The notes under the pieces were generated by a model, which did no database searches, was not told the origin of the DNA, and saw nothing but the letters and a program-made list of their open reading frames with translations. DNA of 64,000 nt from Halocatena salina (GTDB lineage Archaea > Halobacteriota > Halobacteria > Halobacteriales > Haloarculaceae): positions 124,001 to 188,000 of the forward strand of contig NZ_CP096019.1 in NCBI RefSeq assembly GCF_023115355.1, written 5' to 3'. Shown piece by piece: positions 53,130 to 62,458 of this stretch. Every line of letters starts with the position of its first letter. Position 1 is the stretch's first letter. The position numbers and the translations under genes are program-made.

Positions 53130-53935
53130 TCACCTGTTCGTTTCGAGCCAGTCGACGGCGAAGTCGACCATCTCGCGCTGGTTCATGAGCTTCGATTCGG
53201 CAGCACCGACGGTACCGGTCGCACAGCCGACCTCTCGCTCGAAAGCGGTTCCGAGTTCAGGGAAATCCTCAGTGTTCGTCTCGATATTCTCGTATTCGAT
53301 ACGGTGTCGTTCGCCGTCCTCGGCGACCGGGACGACGTTCGACGTTCGCTCAGCAGGGATGTCGGCCCGGTACTCCGCGAGATGAAGCGACGTGTTCGTG
53401 CTGTGATCAGTGCCGAGAAACAGCACGTCGGCATACCGGTCATAGAGGCGCGCGAGCGGTGAGTGCTCACCGAGTCCGTCGTCGAAGCCGTGATCAGCGG
53501 TGATCTCCTCGGCCGCGTGGCCCCACGCCGCGAACGAAAACTCCGGATGACGGCTCCGAACGGTGCCGGATACCCACGGAAACACTCCGGCACCGCACCG
53601 ACATCACGGATCGGCGTAACGGCCGGTCGGAACGCTGGCCGTGTCTCACGAATGGTCGGCTCCCAGTCGTCCGGAACCGGCGGGTTCGACCACACCGCTG
53701 GATCACTGTACTGCCCCGTGAACGCCGGCATCACCACAGTGCCAGATGGCGTCACCGCTGTCCGGAGTGCCTCCACGACCGCTTGGGCACCGCCGGATAC
53801 CCAGCCCAGCGCGCTCAAAGAAGAGTGGACGAGAATGGTGTCACCCGTACCGAGACCGAGCTCACGGACGTCACTCACGATCGACGACACAGTCACCGGA
53901 TCGGCCACCCGCTCGATGGTTCCGCGTTCGCCCAT
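53130..53935 (-). pseudogene. aminoglycoside N3-acetyltransferase-like gene broken by one frameshift
   Basis: Two overlapping frames together make one AAC(3)/YokD-type acetyltransferase of about 268 residues. The upstream frame (from 53935) encodes MGERGTIERV, GDTILVHSSLSALGWVSGG, TVVMPAFTGQYSDP and GAVPECFRGYP. The other frame then continues GTVRSRHPEFSFAAWG, through DGLGEHSPLARLYD, to the normal end. The shift lies at about 53563-53573 and is equivalent to loss of one base. Either the gene is inactive, or the base is a sequencing error. The family acetylates aminoglycosides or other amines with acetyl-CoA. Confidence 0.85.
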
Positions 53936-54020
53936 GCTCCTCATTCATCAACCGATCTATATTATAATTGATGTTCAAAACGGAAATCACACACCGACGA
54001 GCGCGGTCCGACTGCGATCG

Positions 54021-54305
54021 TTACGCGGCGGTTTCGAACGTCGTTCGGAAATCCGTGGCTTTGGTTTTGATGTTTTCGGCAGCCAGAGACAACATATCGA
54101 GCGGATCGATCCCGTCTTCGGTTTTGATGGTGAGGATCGGATCGGTCTGTCCGCCTGACTGTTCGGGGTTCAGATCGTACGTCGCGGCGGCGACACCGTC
54201 GATTTCGAGGAGCGCCCCTTTGAGTACGTTCATGAACGTGTGATCCTCACCGGCGATTTCGATGGAGAGTTCTGTCGGCTCCTTGTCGATGACCCGGAGT
54301 TCCAT
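54021..54305 (-). CDS. rpo11: DNA-directed RNA polymerase subunit Rpo11 (L)
   Basis: The 94-residue subunit is the archaeal Rpb11 partner of Rpo3 in the assembly platform. [38 protein letters not shown] and [18 protein letters not shown] follow the family closely. ATG 54305 is used; the longer frame from 54350 adds a non-conserved leader. Confidence 0.95.
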   Translation of the reverse strand: MELRVIDKEPTELSIEIAGEDHTFMNVLKGALLEIDGVAAATYDLNPEQSGGQTDPILTIKTEDGIDPLDMLSLAAENIKTKATDFRTTFETAA

Positions 54306-54365
54306 GGATGTATGTTGTCGATCCGGCGTTTGAACGTTTCGGACGGACATCCACGCGGTCGACGG

Positions 54366-55124
54366 TCAGAATAAGACCGCAGGAGTCGTCGGCCCGTATT
54401 TCAATCCCACATACGTGATCGAAAACAGGGTTGCGTTGTACAGTCCGTGGATGAGCGACGGAACGACGAGGTTGTTCGTCCGTTCGTAGGCAATACCGAA
54501 GATCAGGCTCGGAACGAGCAAGACGCCGACCGTGATAGCACGATCACCGAGTGAGCCCGTTAGCGACCCAACGTGTGCGCTCGCAAAGATGACGGACGCG
54601 AGAATGATCGCTGTCATGGGCCCGAACCGTTCCCGGAGAGAGCCTTGGATGATCCCTCGAAAGAGGAGTTCCTCACCGGGTCCGATGAGAACGATCGTCA
54701 GTACGATCAACAATGGAATCAAATCCGGATTTTCGGCAACCAGCCCCTGAATCTGGTTCTGTCCCGGATTCAAGCCCAACAGGAGCACGACGATCAACAA
54801 GCCGACGACGGAGCCAAACGCCATGATCCAGCCGAGTCCGATCCACAATGCCTCTTTGAGACTCGGGCGAGAGAGACCGATCCAGCCGAGATCGAGGTCA
54901 CGAACCCACAGATATCCAGCCGCGATAGAGCCGAACACCAGCCCTTGTTGTAACAGCACGCTGAGCGTCAGGCTGGCCCACGCTGGCAGGGTAACCGAAA
55001 TCACTTCGAACACGAGAAAGACGACCGGTGTGAGTACGTATTTCGTGACACCGATCGCCAATGCAGCGATCATCACAGCGATCCCGATTGCTCTCAGATG
55101 GGGCGACCAAGCAGAGCGATTCAT
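54366..55124 (-). CDS. CPBP family intramembrane metalloprotease
   Basis: The 252-residue protein has about eight hydrophobic segments and the CPBP motifs GPGEELLFRGIIQ (about 147-159, EExxxR), FASAHVG (about 178-184) and LIHGLYNA (about 224-231). It is a different subtype from the CPBP protein at 22926. The role may be prenyl-protein processing or membrane signalling; the substrate is unknown. Confidence 0.9.
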   Translation of the reverse strand: MNRSAWSPHLRAIGIAVMIAALAIGVTKYVLTPVVFLVFEVISVTLPAWASLTLSVLLQQGLVFGSIAAGYLWVRDLDLGWIGLSRPSLKEALWIGLGWIMAFGSVVGLLIVVLLLGLNPGQNQIQGLVAENPDLIPLLIVLTIVLIGPGEELLFRGIIQGSLRERFGPMTAIILASVIFASAHVGSLTGSLGDRAITVGVLLVPSLIFGIAYERTNNLVVPSLIHGLYNATLFSITYVGLKYGPTTPAVLF

Positions 55125-55196
55125 GTGTATATGGTCTGTCGTCCGTTCGCCGAAGACAAATATCCTCTTCCTTTCACTCCCCGAAATTCAGATCTT

Positions 55197-56555
55197 CTAC
55201 TCGTCGGTACTTCCGAGCGCGCTTTCGCCCACGTGGGCGTGGCCATCGATGATCTCTTGACCACTCATATATGGTTGGAGCGCCTCGGGCACGTCGACGG
55301 TCCCATCCTCGTTCTGATAGTATTCGAGGATGGCAACCATCACGCGCGGAAGTGCGACCCCCGAAGCGTTGAGGGTATGGAGATACTCCGCGCTCTCGTG
55401 GCGTTCGGGCCGGTAGCGCAGTCCTGCCCGGCGTGCCTGATAGTCTTCGAAGTTCGACACGCTCGACACTTCGAGCCATCGCCCACCCTCGGATGGGCCG
55501 TCGTCCATGTCGTCAGCAGGTGCCCACACCTCGATATCGACCTGTTTGGACTGTTTGTTACCGATGTCTCCCGCACAGATGTCCAAGATCCGGTAGGGAA
55601 GTCCGAGTCGTTGTAACGTCTCCTCAGCCTCTTCGAGCAGCGCGTCGAAGCGCTCGTAGCTGTCGTCGGGTTCGACGAAGTTCACCAGTTCGACCTTGTT
55701 GAACTGGTGGACGCGGACGATCCCCCGCGTTTCGGTACCGTGTTCACCGGCCTCGCGCCGGAAATTCGGCGTGTACGCTTGATGTTTGAGCGGGAGATCA
55801 TCACGGAGGAGGATCTCCTCGGCGTACATGTTCGTGAGTGGCACCTCCGCAGTGGGACAGAGCCAGAGATCCTCGTTTTCGATCTTGTAGGCGTCGTCTG
55901 CGAACTTCGGCAGTTGTCCCGTGCCGGTCATCGAATCGCTGTTGATCGGGATCGGAGGGAACACGTCGACGTATCCCTGTTCACGGTGGAGATCAAGCAT
56001 GAACTGAACGAGTGCGTGTTCGAGCCGTGCACCGTCGCCGGTGAGGAAATAGTAGCCACCGCCAGTGGTTTTCGCCCCTCGTGCTTCGTCGATGATCGCC
56101 AGTCGTTCCCCAAGCTCGTAATGGGGAACGATCGTTTCGGGCAGCGAACGAAGCTCACCGAACCCCTCCCGCCGGAGTTGGACGTTGTCGGATTCATCCA
56201 TGCCGGATGGAACGCTCTCGTGGAGGATCTGGGGCAGTTCGAGCAGCATCGACTCCAGTTGCTGTTCCAATTCCTCCGCGCGGTTTTGAACCTCTTCGAG
56301 TTCCGTTTTGAGCTTTTGGGAGCGCTCGATCGCCTGCTGGGCAGCCTCCTCTTTGCCGTCGCGTTTGAGTGTGCCGATCCGCTCGCTGACCTCGTTGCGC
56401 TCGTGGCGGAGTTCGTCGCCCCGCGCTTTGTGTTCGCGCCATTCCGAATCGATCGTCAGAACGCGATCGAGATCGATTTCATCGGTCATTCCTCGCCGTT
56501 CGAGCGTATCCCGGACGACGTCGGGATGCTCACGGACGAACTGCCTCGATAACAT
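55197..56555 (-). CDS. serS: seryl-tRNA synthetase
   Basis: The 452-residue class II synthetase has the N-terminal antiparallel coiled-coil arm that grips the tRNA(Ser) long arm (about 25-105). The catalytic core carries motif 2 FRREAGEHGTETRGIVRVHQ (about 257-276) and motif 3 region NASGVALPRVMVAILEYYQN (about 391-410). Length is typical of the common (non-methanogen) SerRS. Confidence 0.97.
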   Translation of the reverse strand: MLSRQFVREHPDVVRDTLERRGMTDEIDLDRVLTIDSEWREHKARGDELRHERNEVSERIGTLKRDGKEEAAQQAIERSQKLKTELEEVQNRAEELEQQLESMLLELPQILHESVPSGMDESDNVQLRREGFGELRSLPETIVPHYELGERLAIIDEARGAKTTGGGYYFLTGDGARLEHALVQFMLDLHREQGYVDVFPPIPINSDSMTGTGQLPKFADDAYKIENEDLWLCPTAEVPLTNMYAEEILLRDDLPLKHQAYTPNFRREAGEHGTETRGIVRVHQFNKVELVNFVEPDDSYERFDALLEEAEETLQRLGLPYRILDICAGDIGNKQSKQVDIEVWAPADDMDDGPSEGGRWLEVSSVSNFEDYQARRAGLRYRPERHESAEYLHTLNASGVALPRVMVAILEYYQNEDGTVDVPEALQPYMSGQEIIDGHAHVGESALGSTDE

Positions 56556-56664
56556 GCCCCCCGTTTTCCGCGGACAGAACTAAGGCGTATCGCATCCGTG
56601 TTCGAACGAGACACACCGATCGCTCCGACAGAACACTTTTGTCCGCCGGTCGTGGGGTTCGGAT

Positions 56665-57576
56665 ATGGCAATCGGTGACTGTTATCCAGTCGAAACGGGC
56701 GAGTGTACCGACCTCTTCTATCTGGATACCGGGATGTACGACACTGCCGAGTACGGTGCCGTCTACATCCTCGCTGGGGAGCGATCTGCCCTTATCGATA
56801 CGGGGATTGGACGACACTACGACCTGATCCTGGATGCGCTGGAGTCGGTCGGCATCGCCCCCGAGGAACTCGACATCATCGCTCCAACCCACGTTCACCT
56901 CGATCACGCGGGCGGAGCGGGCTATCTCGCTCGGCACTGTCCGAACGCGACGGTCGTAGTTCACGAGCGGGGAGTTCGCCACCTCGTCGATCCAGCACGG
57001 CTCATCGAGGGAACGAAAGCTGCTGTCGGCGACCAATGGCAGTTCTACGAGGAGCCAGTCCCTATCCCCGAAGACCGGATTCAGCCACTCACGGACGGCG
57101 ACGTCATCGATCTCGGTGACCATCAACTCCACACCCACCACGTCCCAGGCCACGCATCCCACCAAGTCGTGTTCGAAGACCCAGCCAACGATGCGGTGTT
57201 CACCGCAGACGCGGCCGGAATCTACGTCCCTACTATCGACGCCGTCCGCGAGACGTCGCCCCCTTCGGAGTTCGATCTCGAACAGTGCCTTTCTGATATC
57301 GAACTGCTCGAAGACATCGATCCCGAAACGCTTCTATACGCCCATTTCGGACCAACTCCAACTGCGGATCGACTCGCGGAGTACGCCGACGTGCTCACCG
57401 ATTGGGTTGTGGCTGTCGAGACGAAACGCCAGCAGGTCGAGAACGATAGGGACGTCGTCGAACACTTCGCCGAAAACACATCGATGATCGATGTGTGGGG
57501 AGAACGAAAGGCACGCGCTGAAGCAGACATGAACACACGAGGCGTCCTCCAATATCTCGACGGACGGTCCGAGTGA
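56665..57576 (+). CDS. metallo-beta-lactamase-fold hydrolase
   Basis: The 303-residue protein has metal motif THVHLDHAGG (about 76-85), preceding ALIDTGIGRH and AGERS strands, HHVPGHASHQ (about 156-165), FTADAAG (about 175-181) and a late YAHFGPT (about 229-235). A helical C-terminal part may be a DNA/RNA or dimer segment. It resembles glyoxalase II-like archaeal hydrolases. The substrate is unknown. Confidence 0.9.
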   Translation: MAIGDCYPVETGECTDLFYLDTGMYDTAEYGAVYILAGERSALIDTGIGRHYDLILDALESVGIAPEELDIIAPTHVHLDHAGGAGYLARHCPNATVVVHERGVRHLVDPARLIEGTKAAVGDQWQFYEEPVPIPEDRIQPLTDGDVIDLGDHQLHTHHVPGHASHQVVFEDPANDAVFTADAAGIYVPTIDAVRETSPPSEFDLEQCLSDIELLEDIDPETLLYAHFGPTPTADRLAEYADVLTDWVVAVETKRQQVENDRDVVEHFAENTSMIDVWGERKARAEADMNTRGVLQYLDGRSE

Positions 57577-57700
57577 GGCGACTCCGCCCGCTGTCACGTG
57601 CCGTTCATCCCAGTTCTAACCCCTTTCAGTGACTGTTTTATCCACCTGAAGACTTATACCCCCATTCTACGTACCAGAGTACCAAGGTTGGTGAAACAGA

Positions 57701-57874
57701 ATGAACATTATGACCGCACTTAAGGAGGAGTTTACAAACACGACACCAACCGAAAAGTCTCCATATGAGTGTGGCAGCTGTGAGATGCGATTCGAGCTAC
57801 AACGGCACGTCTGTCCACAGTGTGGCAGTTACTCGATCGAACGAACCGAATGGCCTTGCCTTCCCGAACGCTGA
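57701..57874 (+). CDS. 57-residue zinc-ribbon protein (rubrerythrin-like / DUF7129-like)
   Basis: The short frame begins MNIMTALKEEFTNTTPTEKS. It has YECGSC (about 22-27) and VCPQCGSYS (about 37-45), two CxxC knuckles 10 residues apart, followed by IERTEWP. This fits the small haloarchaeal zinc-ribbon proteins of the rubrerythrin-like group. A TATA-like CTTATACC lies about 50 bases upstream (57652-57659). Function is unknown. Confidence 0.75.
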   Translation: MNIMTALKEEFTNTTPTEKSPYECGSCEMRFELQRHVCPQCGSYSIERTEWPCLPER

Positions 57875-57995
57875 TCACTGGTCGAGAAGGTTCAAGACAA
57901 CTGCTCTTCGGATAACTCGTCCTTCCAGAGTGTGTATTTTGGTGACGCACGGTCAGAATCGAAATTCGTAGTACACGATTCAATCCCTCAATTAA

Positions 57996-58007
57996 ATAAC
58001 CGGTTAT
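57996..58007. promoter_or_regulatory. 12-base palindrome upstream of the S8 protease at 58050
   Basis: ATAACCGGTTAT is a perfect palindrome 43 bases before the protease start, in the AT-rich promoter zone. It could be an operator; the half TTATA also serves as a TATA candidate. Confidence 0.35.
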
Positions 58008-58049
58008 ACTGGGGGATACGCTCTATGACTGGTCTCGATACGTAGTAAC

Positions 58050-59435
58050 ATGGGAAGTGCCATTGGTCGACGGGGGTTTTTGAAAACAGTCGGCGTGTTC
58101 GGTGTCGGAACTGTTCTCGGTACGCGTTCTGGGCAAGGAACCAGCGGGGTGATCGATGCGGCGCTTGATACGACGACGAGCGCCGTTCAGGAGACGATCG
58201 TCGTTTTCGAATCGAACGCACTCATCGGGGAGGTACTCGGTGGGCTGGTCGAACACTACGCCTACGACGTGCTTCCGTTGGCGTACATCGCCGCCGGTGG
58301 GAGGATGTTACAGAAACTCGCAGCGCTCGATGATGTCATCGCCGTTCGAGCTAACCGTGAACTCGAGTATCACAACGCTGATGCGCGCGATGTAACAGGG
58401 ACGAACGACGTGCAGGCCGGAGAGGGTGTCGATGGATATGACGGGAGTAGCACGCACGTCGCGGTGATCGACAGCGGCGTCGACGGGAATCATCCCGATC
58501 TGTCGAATGTCGAGAACAACTATCAGTGGATCGGTAATCCGTTCGGAGAACCGACGCTGTGGGGGCAGACGGGACCGCTCGATACTGATACACTCGGTCA
58601 TGGAACACACGTCACTGGAACCATCGGGGGCGATGGATCGGCAAGTGATGGGCAGGAACGCGGCCACGCGCCCGGTGCACCGGTGACGGCTTATTCGGCG
58701 GGCGTCTCTCTCAGCATTCTGAAAGCCAGTGCGGCGTACGACCACCTCCTCGCCACTCATCCCGACGTACAGGTCGTTTCGAACTCGTACGGATCGACGG
58801 GAGGGGAACCGTTCGATCCGACCGCACCGATGAACGTGGCGACCAAACAGGCGTATGACGCCGGCATCTTGCCCGTGTTTTCGGCGGGCAACGCCGGACC
58901 TGATTCGGCCACGCTCAACCCGTACGCGAAAGCCCCCTACGTGCTCGGCGTCGGTGCAACCAACGACCAGCGGCAGGTCACGGAGTTTTCCTCCCGGGGG
59001 AATCCGAACGGTGTGTTCGACCGCCAGCGTGCGCTCTCGACCGTCGAATCCGAGGACACCGATGTGATCGCTCTCGAACGGATAGGCGTCGGCGCGCCGG
59101 GAGACGCCATCGTTAGCACGGTAAGTCCGGCGGACACCTTAAATCTCACCGGTGCGAACTCCGAGCGCTACTACACGGAGCTTTCGGGAACGTCGATGTC
59201 CTGTCCGTGTGTTTCAGGCATCGCTGCGCTTCTCATCGACGCCTACCAGCAGAACGGCCACGGAACCCCTGCTCCTATCGACGTACTCAACACTATCGAA
59301 GCGACGGCGATCACCGATCGAAGCGAGTACACGGCTATTAGCATCGGTTCCGGGTTCGTCGACAGCGTCGCGGCCGTCTCCCGGGCTGAATCCGGTGATC
59401 TTGCCGACTTCGAGGACGTTACGCTTGCCCGATAA
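58050..59435 (+). CDS. Tat-exported S8 subtilisin-like protease
   Basis: The 461-residue protein has a Tat signal (GRRGFLKTVGVFGVG) and a propeptide to about 125. The subtilase domain has D141 (VAVIDSGVD), H184 (LGHGTH), oxyanion N281 (SAGNAGPD) and S382 (SGTSMSCP). After the nucleophile the usual PHV reads PCV, with cysteines on either side of the proline. There is a 30-residue insertion near 322-350. It is convergent with another Tat subtilase, 24 bases apart, but the two are not close copies. Confidence 0.93.
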   Translation: MGSAIGRRGFLKTVGVFGVGTVLGTRSGQGTSGVIDAALDTTTSAVQETIVVFESNALIGEVLGGLVEHYAYDVLPLAYIAAGGRMLQKLAALDDVIAVRANRELEYHNADARDVTGTNDVQAGEGVDGYDGSSTHVAVIDSGVDGNHPDLSNVENNYQWIGNPFGEPTLWGQTGPLDTDTLGHGTHVTGTIGGDGSASDGQERGHAPGAPVTAYSAGVSLSILKASAAYDHLLATHPDVQVVSNSYGSTGGEPFDPTAPMNVATKQAYDAGILPVFSAGNAGPDSATLNPYAKAPYVLGVGATNDQRQVTEFSSRGNPNGVFDRQRALSTVESEDTDVIALERIGVGAPGDAIVSTVSPADTLNLTGANSERYYTELSGTSMSCPCVSGIAALLIDAYQQNGHGTPAPIDVLNTIEATAITDRSEYTAISIGSGFVDSVAAVSRAESGDLADFEDVTLAR

Positions 59436-59459
59436 AAAACGAGGTGATTTATCTCAGAG

Positions 59460-60584
59460 TCAGAGCGCGCCCTCAGCGTCTAACAGCCCGGCCCCCTGCT
59501 CGTTGCTCGGCAGTCCGATGTTCTCGGCTGTCGATGTGAGTCGCTGGCGTGCTTCCGTGTTCGTATACCCCTCACCCATGAGCAGTCCTCCTGCTCCCGC
59601 GACGTGCGGGCACGCCATCGAGGTTCCGCTGAGCGTGTTGTAGCTGTCGCTGGTGTACGTCGAGTAGATGTCTGCACCGGGTGCGGCGATCTCGACCTCC
59701 GGGCCGGTCGAGGAGAAACTCGCAAGCCCATCGGCGTCGTTCGTCGCACTCACCGCGACGGCGTTGGAATGGGACGCCGGATGAGACACACAGTCCGTAC
59801 ACGGACCGCTGTTGCCGGCAGCCGCGACTACAAGGACACCCCGGTTGTAAGCGTAGTCGACGGCGTCGGCCACTGCTGCGGAATACGACCCTCCGAGACT
59901 GAGACTTGCGACGTCCCACCCCTGATCGGCGACGTATTCGATACCGGCAGCGATGTCCGAGTAGGAACCACCCCCGCGGGAATCGAGCACTTTGACGGCG
60001 TGCAGCGTGGCGTTGGTGCTCACCCCGACGACGCCCTCCGTGTTGTTCACCGCGTTGGCGATCCCCGCACAGTGTGTTCCATGGCCGTTGTCGTCTCCCC
60101 AGTCGTAGTCACACCCCCACAAACAGCTCGTGACAGCGTATCCTGCACCGAGATTCGCTTGGAGGTCCGGATGACTGGCATCGATCCCAGTGTCGATGAT
60201 GGCGATGTCAGCCCCCGAGCCGGTGTGTCCCGCCTCGTGAGCAACGTCGGCATCGACCCGATCAACGCCCCACGGTGTCGTTTGGGCGAGTGCGTGCATC
60301 TGTCCGTTCTTCTCGACGTATCGAACGTCAGAATGCTGCTGTAGCCGTTCTACCGCCTGTGTAGGCAGGCGGGCCGTAACCGCGCCGAAAGAGAACTCGC
60401 GGACGGTCTCGTTTGCCTCGGCAACTGTCATACGCCGGCCTGCATCGCGATCGAATCCGACGTTCACGTAGACTTCGTCGTCCGTTTCTGCCGATCCGAC
60501 CCCGCTGACCCCCGTCAATGCTGTGGCGCCACCGATCGTTTGCAGCAATCTCCGCCTCGATATACCGCTATTGTTACCTCGCAT
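59460..60584 (-). CDS. Tat-exported halolysin-like S8 protease
   Basis: The 374-residue protein has a Tat signal (SRRRLLQTIGGATALTG), an inhibitor-type propeptide to about 100 and a subtilase domain starting TTPWGVDRV. The triad is D131, H168 and S322, with oxyanion N258. The CTDC pair after GNSGP and a second pair (C154, C158) may form disulfides. It is clearly paralogous to the protease at 29559 (same KVL-S-G-GS-SDIAAGI and PCTDCV features) but without that protein's insertion. The halolysin C-terminal extension is absent. Confidence 0.95.
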   Translation of the reverse strand: MRGNNSGISRRRLLQTIGGATALTGVSGVGSAETDDEVYVNVGFDRDAGRRMTVAEANETVREFSFGAVTARLPTQAVERLQQHSDVRYVEKNGQMHALAQTTPWGVDRVDADVAHEAGHTGSGADIAIIDTGIDASHPDLQANLGAGYAVTSCLWGCDYDWGDDNGHGTHCAGIANAVNNTEGVVGVSTNATLHAVKVLDSRGGGSYSDIAAGIEYVADQGWDVASLSLGGSYSAAVADAVDYAYNRGVLVVAAAGNSGPCTDCVSHPASHSNAVAVSATNDADGLASFSSTGPEVEIAAPGADIYSTYTSDSYNTLSGTSMACPHVAGAGGLLMGEGYTNTEARQRLTSTAENIGLPSNEQGAGLLDAEGAL

Positions 60585-60907
60585 ACCCAGAAAAACAATT
60601 ATATCGCTATAACTTATATTTTTTGTTTACTAACATGAAGAAAATATATTAATTATCTCATAAATATAGGAATATATGATAATGTGGGACGTGATAATTG
60701 TCAACGATTATCAGTTCACTGTTCCTAGAGACAGATGTCCCTCACTGCCACATTATTTTGATGGTATCATTAGTGTATATAAACTACATAGACCAGCTCA
60801 GCGGAAATAAGGGGATTCTGTATCCAGTGAGCTACGGGGCGATGTGTGAGATGGCGGAGGCCCTCGGTCGACTCAGCGTTCGACGTTTGCCGGGAACAGG
60901 TGTGTTT
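60585..60907. other. AT-rich intergenic region, no gene seen
   Basis: The left end carries the protease promoter (AATATAAGTTATAG on the - strand, about 60607-60620). The remainder has AT-rich runs and then ordinary composition toward the CBS-gene stop. The 77-codon + strand frame from 60698 has no start signal or family likeness. Confidence 0.6.
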
Positions 60908-62050
60908 TCACAGCCTATTGAGCTTTCGTAACAGTTGCCCCTCGTACTGTTCATCGCTCCGGGTGCCTTTCAGTTCGAGAACGTTGCGTTCTAGCCGATC
61001 GAGCGCGACCCGAAAGGCCGAATCGGCGCCGTACCCTTCACCAGTACCAGCGATCTGGCCGCGGTTGGTCCGGAGCCGGATCTGGCACTGAATGAGCGGC
61101 GTTCCTCGGAGCTTTTCTTTGTGTTTCTGAAAACGAACGTGAGCGTGTTGGACACTCATCTGTTGGTATTTCTCGACGACCTGCTCGATGCTCTGTCTGA
61201 GCTCCTCGCGTTGGAGCGTATCGAGGAGATCGATATTCGTGATCTGCACGTCGAGATACTCCTCTTCAGTGAACGTGAGCGCCCGGAGTACGTCAGTTTT
61301 CGTGAGCACGCCAGCGACGACGTCGTCCTCGTGGACCGGCGTGACCACCACACCACCGTAGTCGTGTTCGAGCATTACGTCCACGGCGTCTCGAACGGAG
61401 CGGTCGATCTTCACGGTTTCAACGGGACTTTGCATCACGTCGTAGACGGGAATGTCGAGTACGCGATTGCGGTCCCCAGCACGGTCTCCGTGAGTGGGTT
61501 TATCCACATCTCGGACGGCGACCTCGATGATATCGTGGGTCGTAACCATGCCCGTCAACTTTCCGCTCTCGTTGAGTACAGGGAGTCGTGAGATACCGTT
61601 CTCGCGCAGGAGATTGATGGTCCGGCCGACGTTGGTGTCCTCGGTGACTGTGACGACGCTGTCGGTGTAGATCTGGTCGATCGAGAGGACATCCAGATGG
61701 TCAAAGACAGCCTCCAAGATCGCATCCGCGGTAATCATCCCCCAGTGATCGCCGTTTTCGAAAACAGGAGCGACTTTGGTGCCGCCCTCGACGAGCATCC
61801 GTGCGACCTCCCGAACGTCGCTCGCCCGCTCGATTTTCGGGGCGGATTCGATCATCGCACCGACTTTCGTGCCGTCTTCGACGTGAGATTGCAACAGCTG
61901 CTGTTCAGTGATGATCCCTGCGTACTCTCCCTCCTCGGTGACAATGACTCCTTTCGGATTCTCGCGTTCGAAAACGCTCCGAACCTTGGCAAGGCGTTGT
62001 GATGCCTCTACTTCGATCGCCTCCCGCGTTGCGATGTCTACTATGTCCAT
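60908..62050 (-). CDS. four-CBS-domain protein with C-terminal ribosome-hibernation-factor-like domain
   Basis: The 380-residue protein has four CBS motifs in tandem (about 5-60, 65-120, 125-185, 205-265), each with the G-I/V-T or M-V-T-type end (YAGIITEQ, HWGMITAD, LTGMVTTHD, VAGVLTKTD). The C-terminal 110 residues (VEKYQQMSVQHAHVRFQKHK, IQCQIRLRTNRGQIAGTGEG) resemble the HPF/RaiA fold. CBS pairs bind adenine nucleotides, so the protein could tie ribosome binding to energy state. Archaeal CBS-HPF fusions are known in some groups; the function here is inferred. Confidence 0.85.
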   Translation of the reverse strand: MDIVDIATREAIEVEASQRLAKVRSVFERENPKGVIVTEEGEYAGIITEQQLLQSHVEDGTKVGAMIESAPKIERASDVREVARMLVEGGTKVAPVFENGDHWGMITADAILEAVFDHLDVLSIDQIYTDSVVTVTEDTNVGRTINLLRENGISRLPVLNESGKLTGMVTTHDIIEVAVRDVDKPTHGDRAGDRNRVLDIPVYDVMQSPVETVKIDRSVRDAVDVMLEHDYGGVVVTPVHEDDVVAGVLTKTDVLRALTFTEEEYLDVQITNIDLLDTLQREELRQSIEQVVEKYQQMSVQHAHVRFQKHKEKLRGTPLIQCQIRLRTNRGQIAGTGEGYGADSAFRVALDRLERNVLELKGTRSDEQYEGQLLRKLNRL

Positions 62051-62137
62051 TGGTAGCCTCCCAGTTCAGTTTGTCTTGTACGATAATCAAAGTTGGTAGG
62101 GCAGCAGGGCTATGATTGTAGTGGTCGAACAAGGCGT

Positions 62138-62455
62138 ATGGTCAGTGTGCTCCCAGATATCGGGGTGTTCGGCCCGTACACCTACCTCGTTACTGAACTG
62201 TTCTGGGGAACGATCGCGTTCGCGCTGGTGTGGTACGCCGGTGTCGTTCGGAGTACTGTTCGAACGATTCTCGTTTTGTATCCGTTCGCGTACGTTTGGG
62301 ACTGGTACACGTTACGAGTGGGCGTGTTCGTGATCCCACTCCGTACCGGGGTCGAGCTGCTCGGCATACCCATCGAAGAGCACATCTTCATGCTGGTCGT
62401 TCCGGCGTTAGTCGTCGGTCTCCACGAAACCCTCCGGTCGTGGGACCGATCCTGA
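62138..62455 (+). CDS. lycopene-cyclase-domain membrane protein, half length
   Basis: The 105-residue protein has three helices. The motif WDWYTLRVGVFV and PIEEHIFMLVVPALVVGLHE match one half of the CrtYc/CrtYd-type carotenoid cyclase, where the PxEE pair is catalytic. Haloarchaeal CrtY is normally a fusion of two such halves, over 200 residues. This could be a heterodimer subunit without a partner nearby, or a divergent protein. ATG 62138 is chosen. Confidence 0.75.
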   Translation: MVSVLPDIGVFGPYTYLVTELFWGTIAFALVWYAGVVRSTVRTILVLYPFAYVWDWYTLRVGVFVIPLRTGVELLGIPIEEHIFMLVVPALVVGLHETLRSWDRS

Positions 62456-62458
62456 CCG

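Noticed and set aside
60698-60931. 77-codon frame before the CBS gene stop
   Set aside because: Mixed composition, ends inside the antisense of the CBS gene, and no support as a gene.
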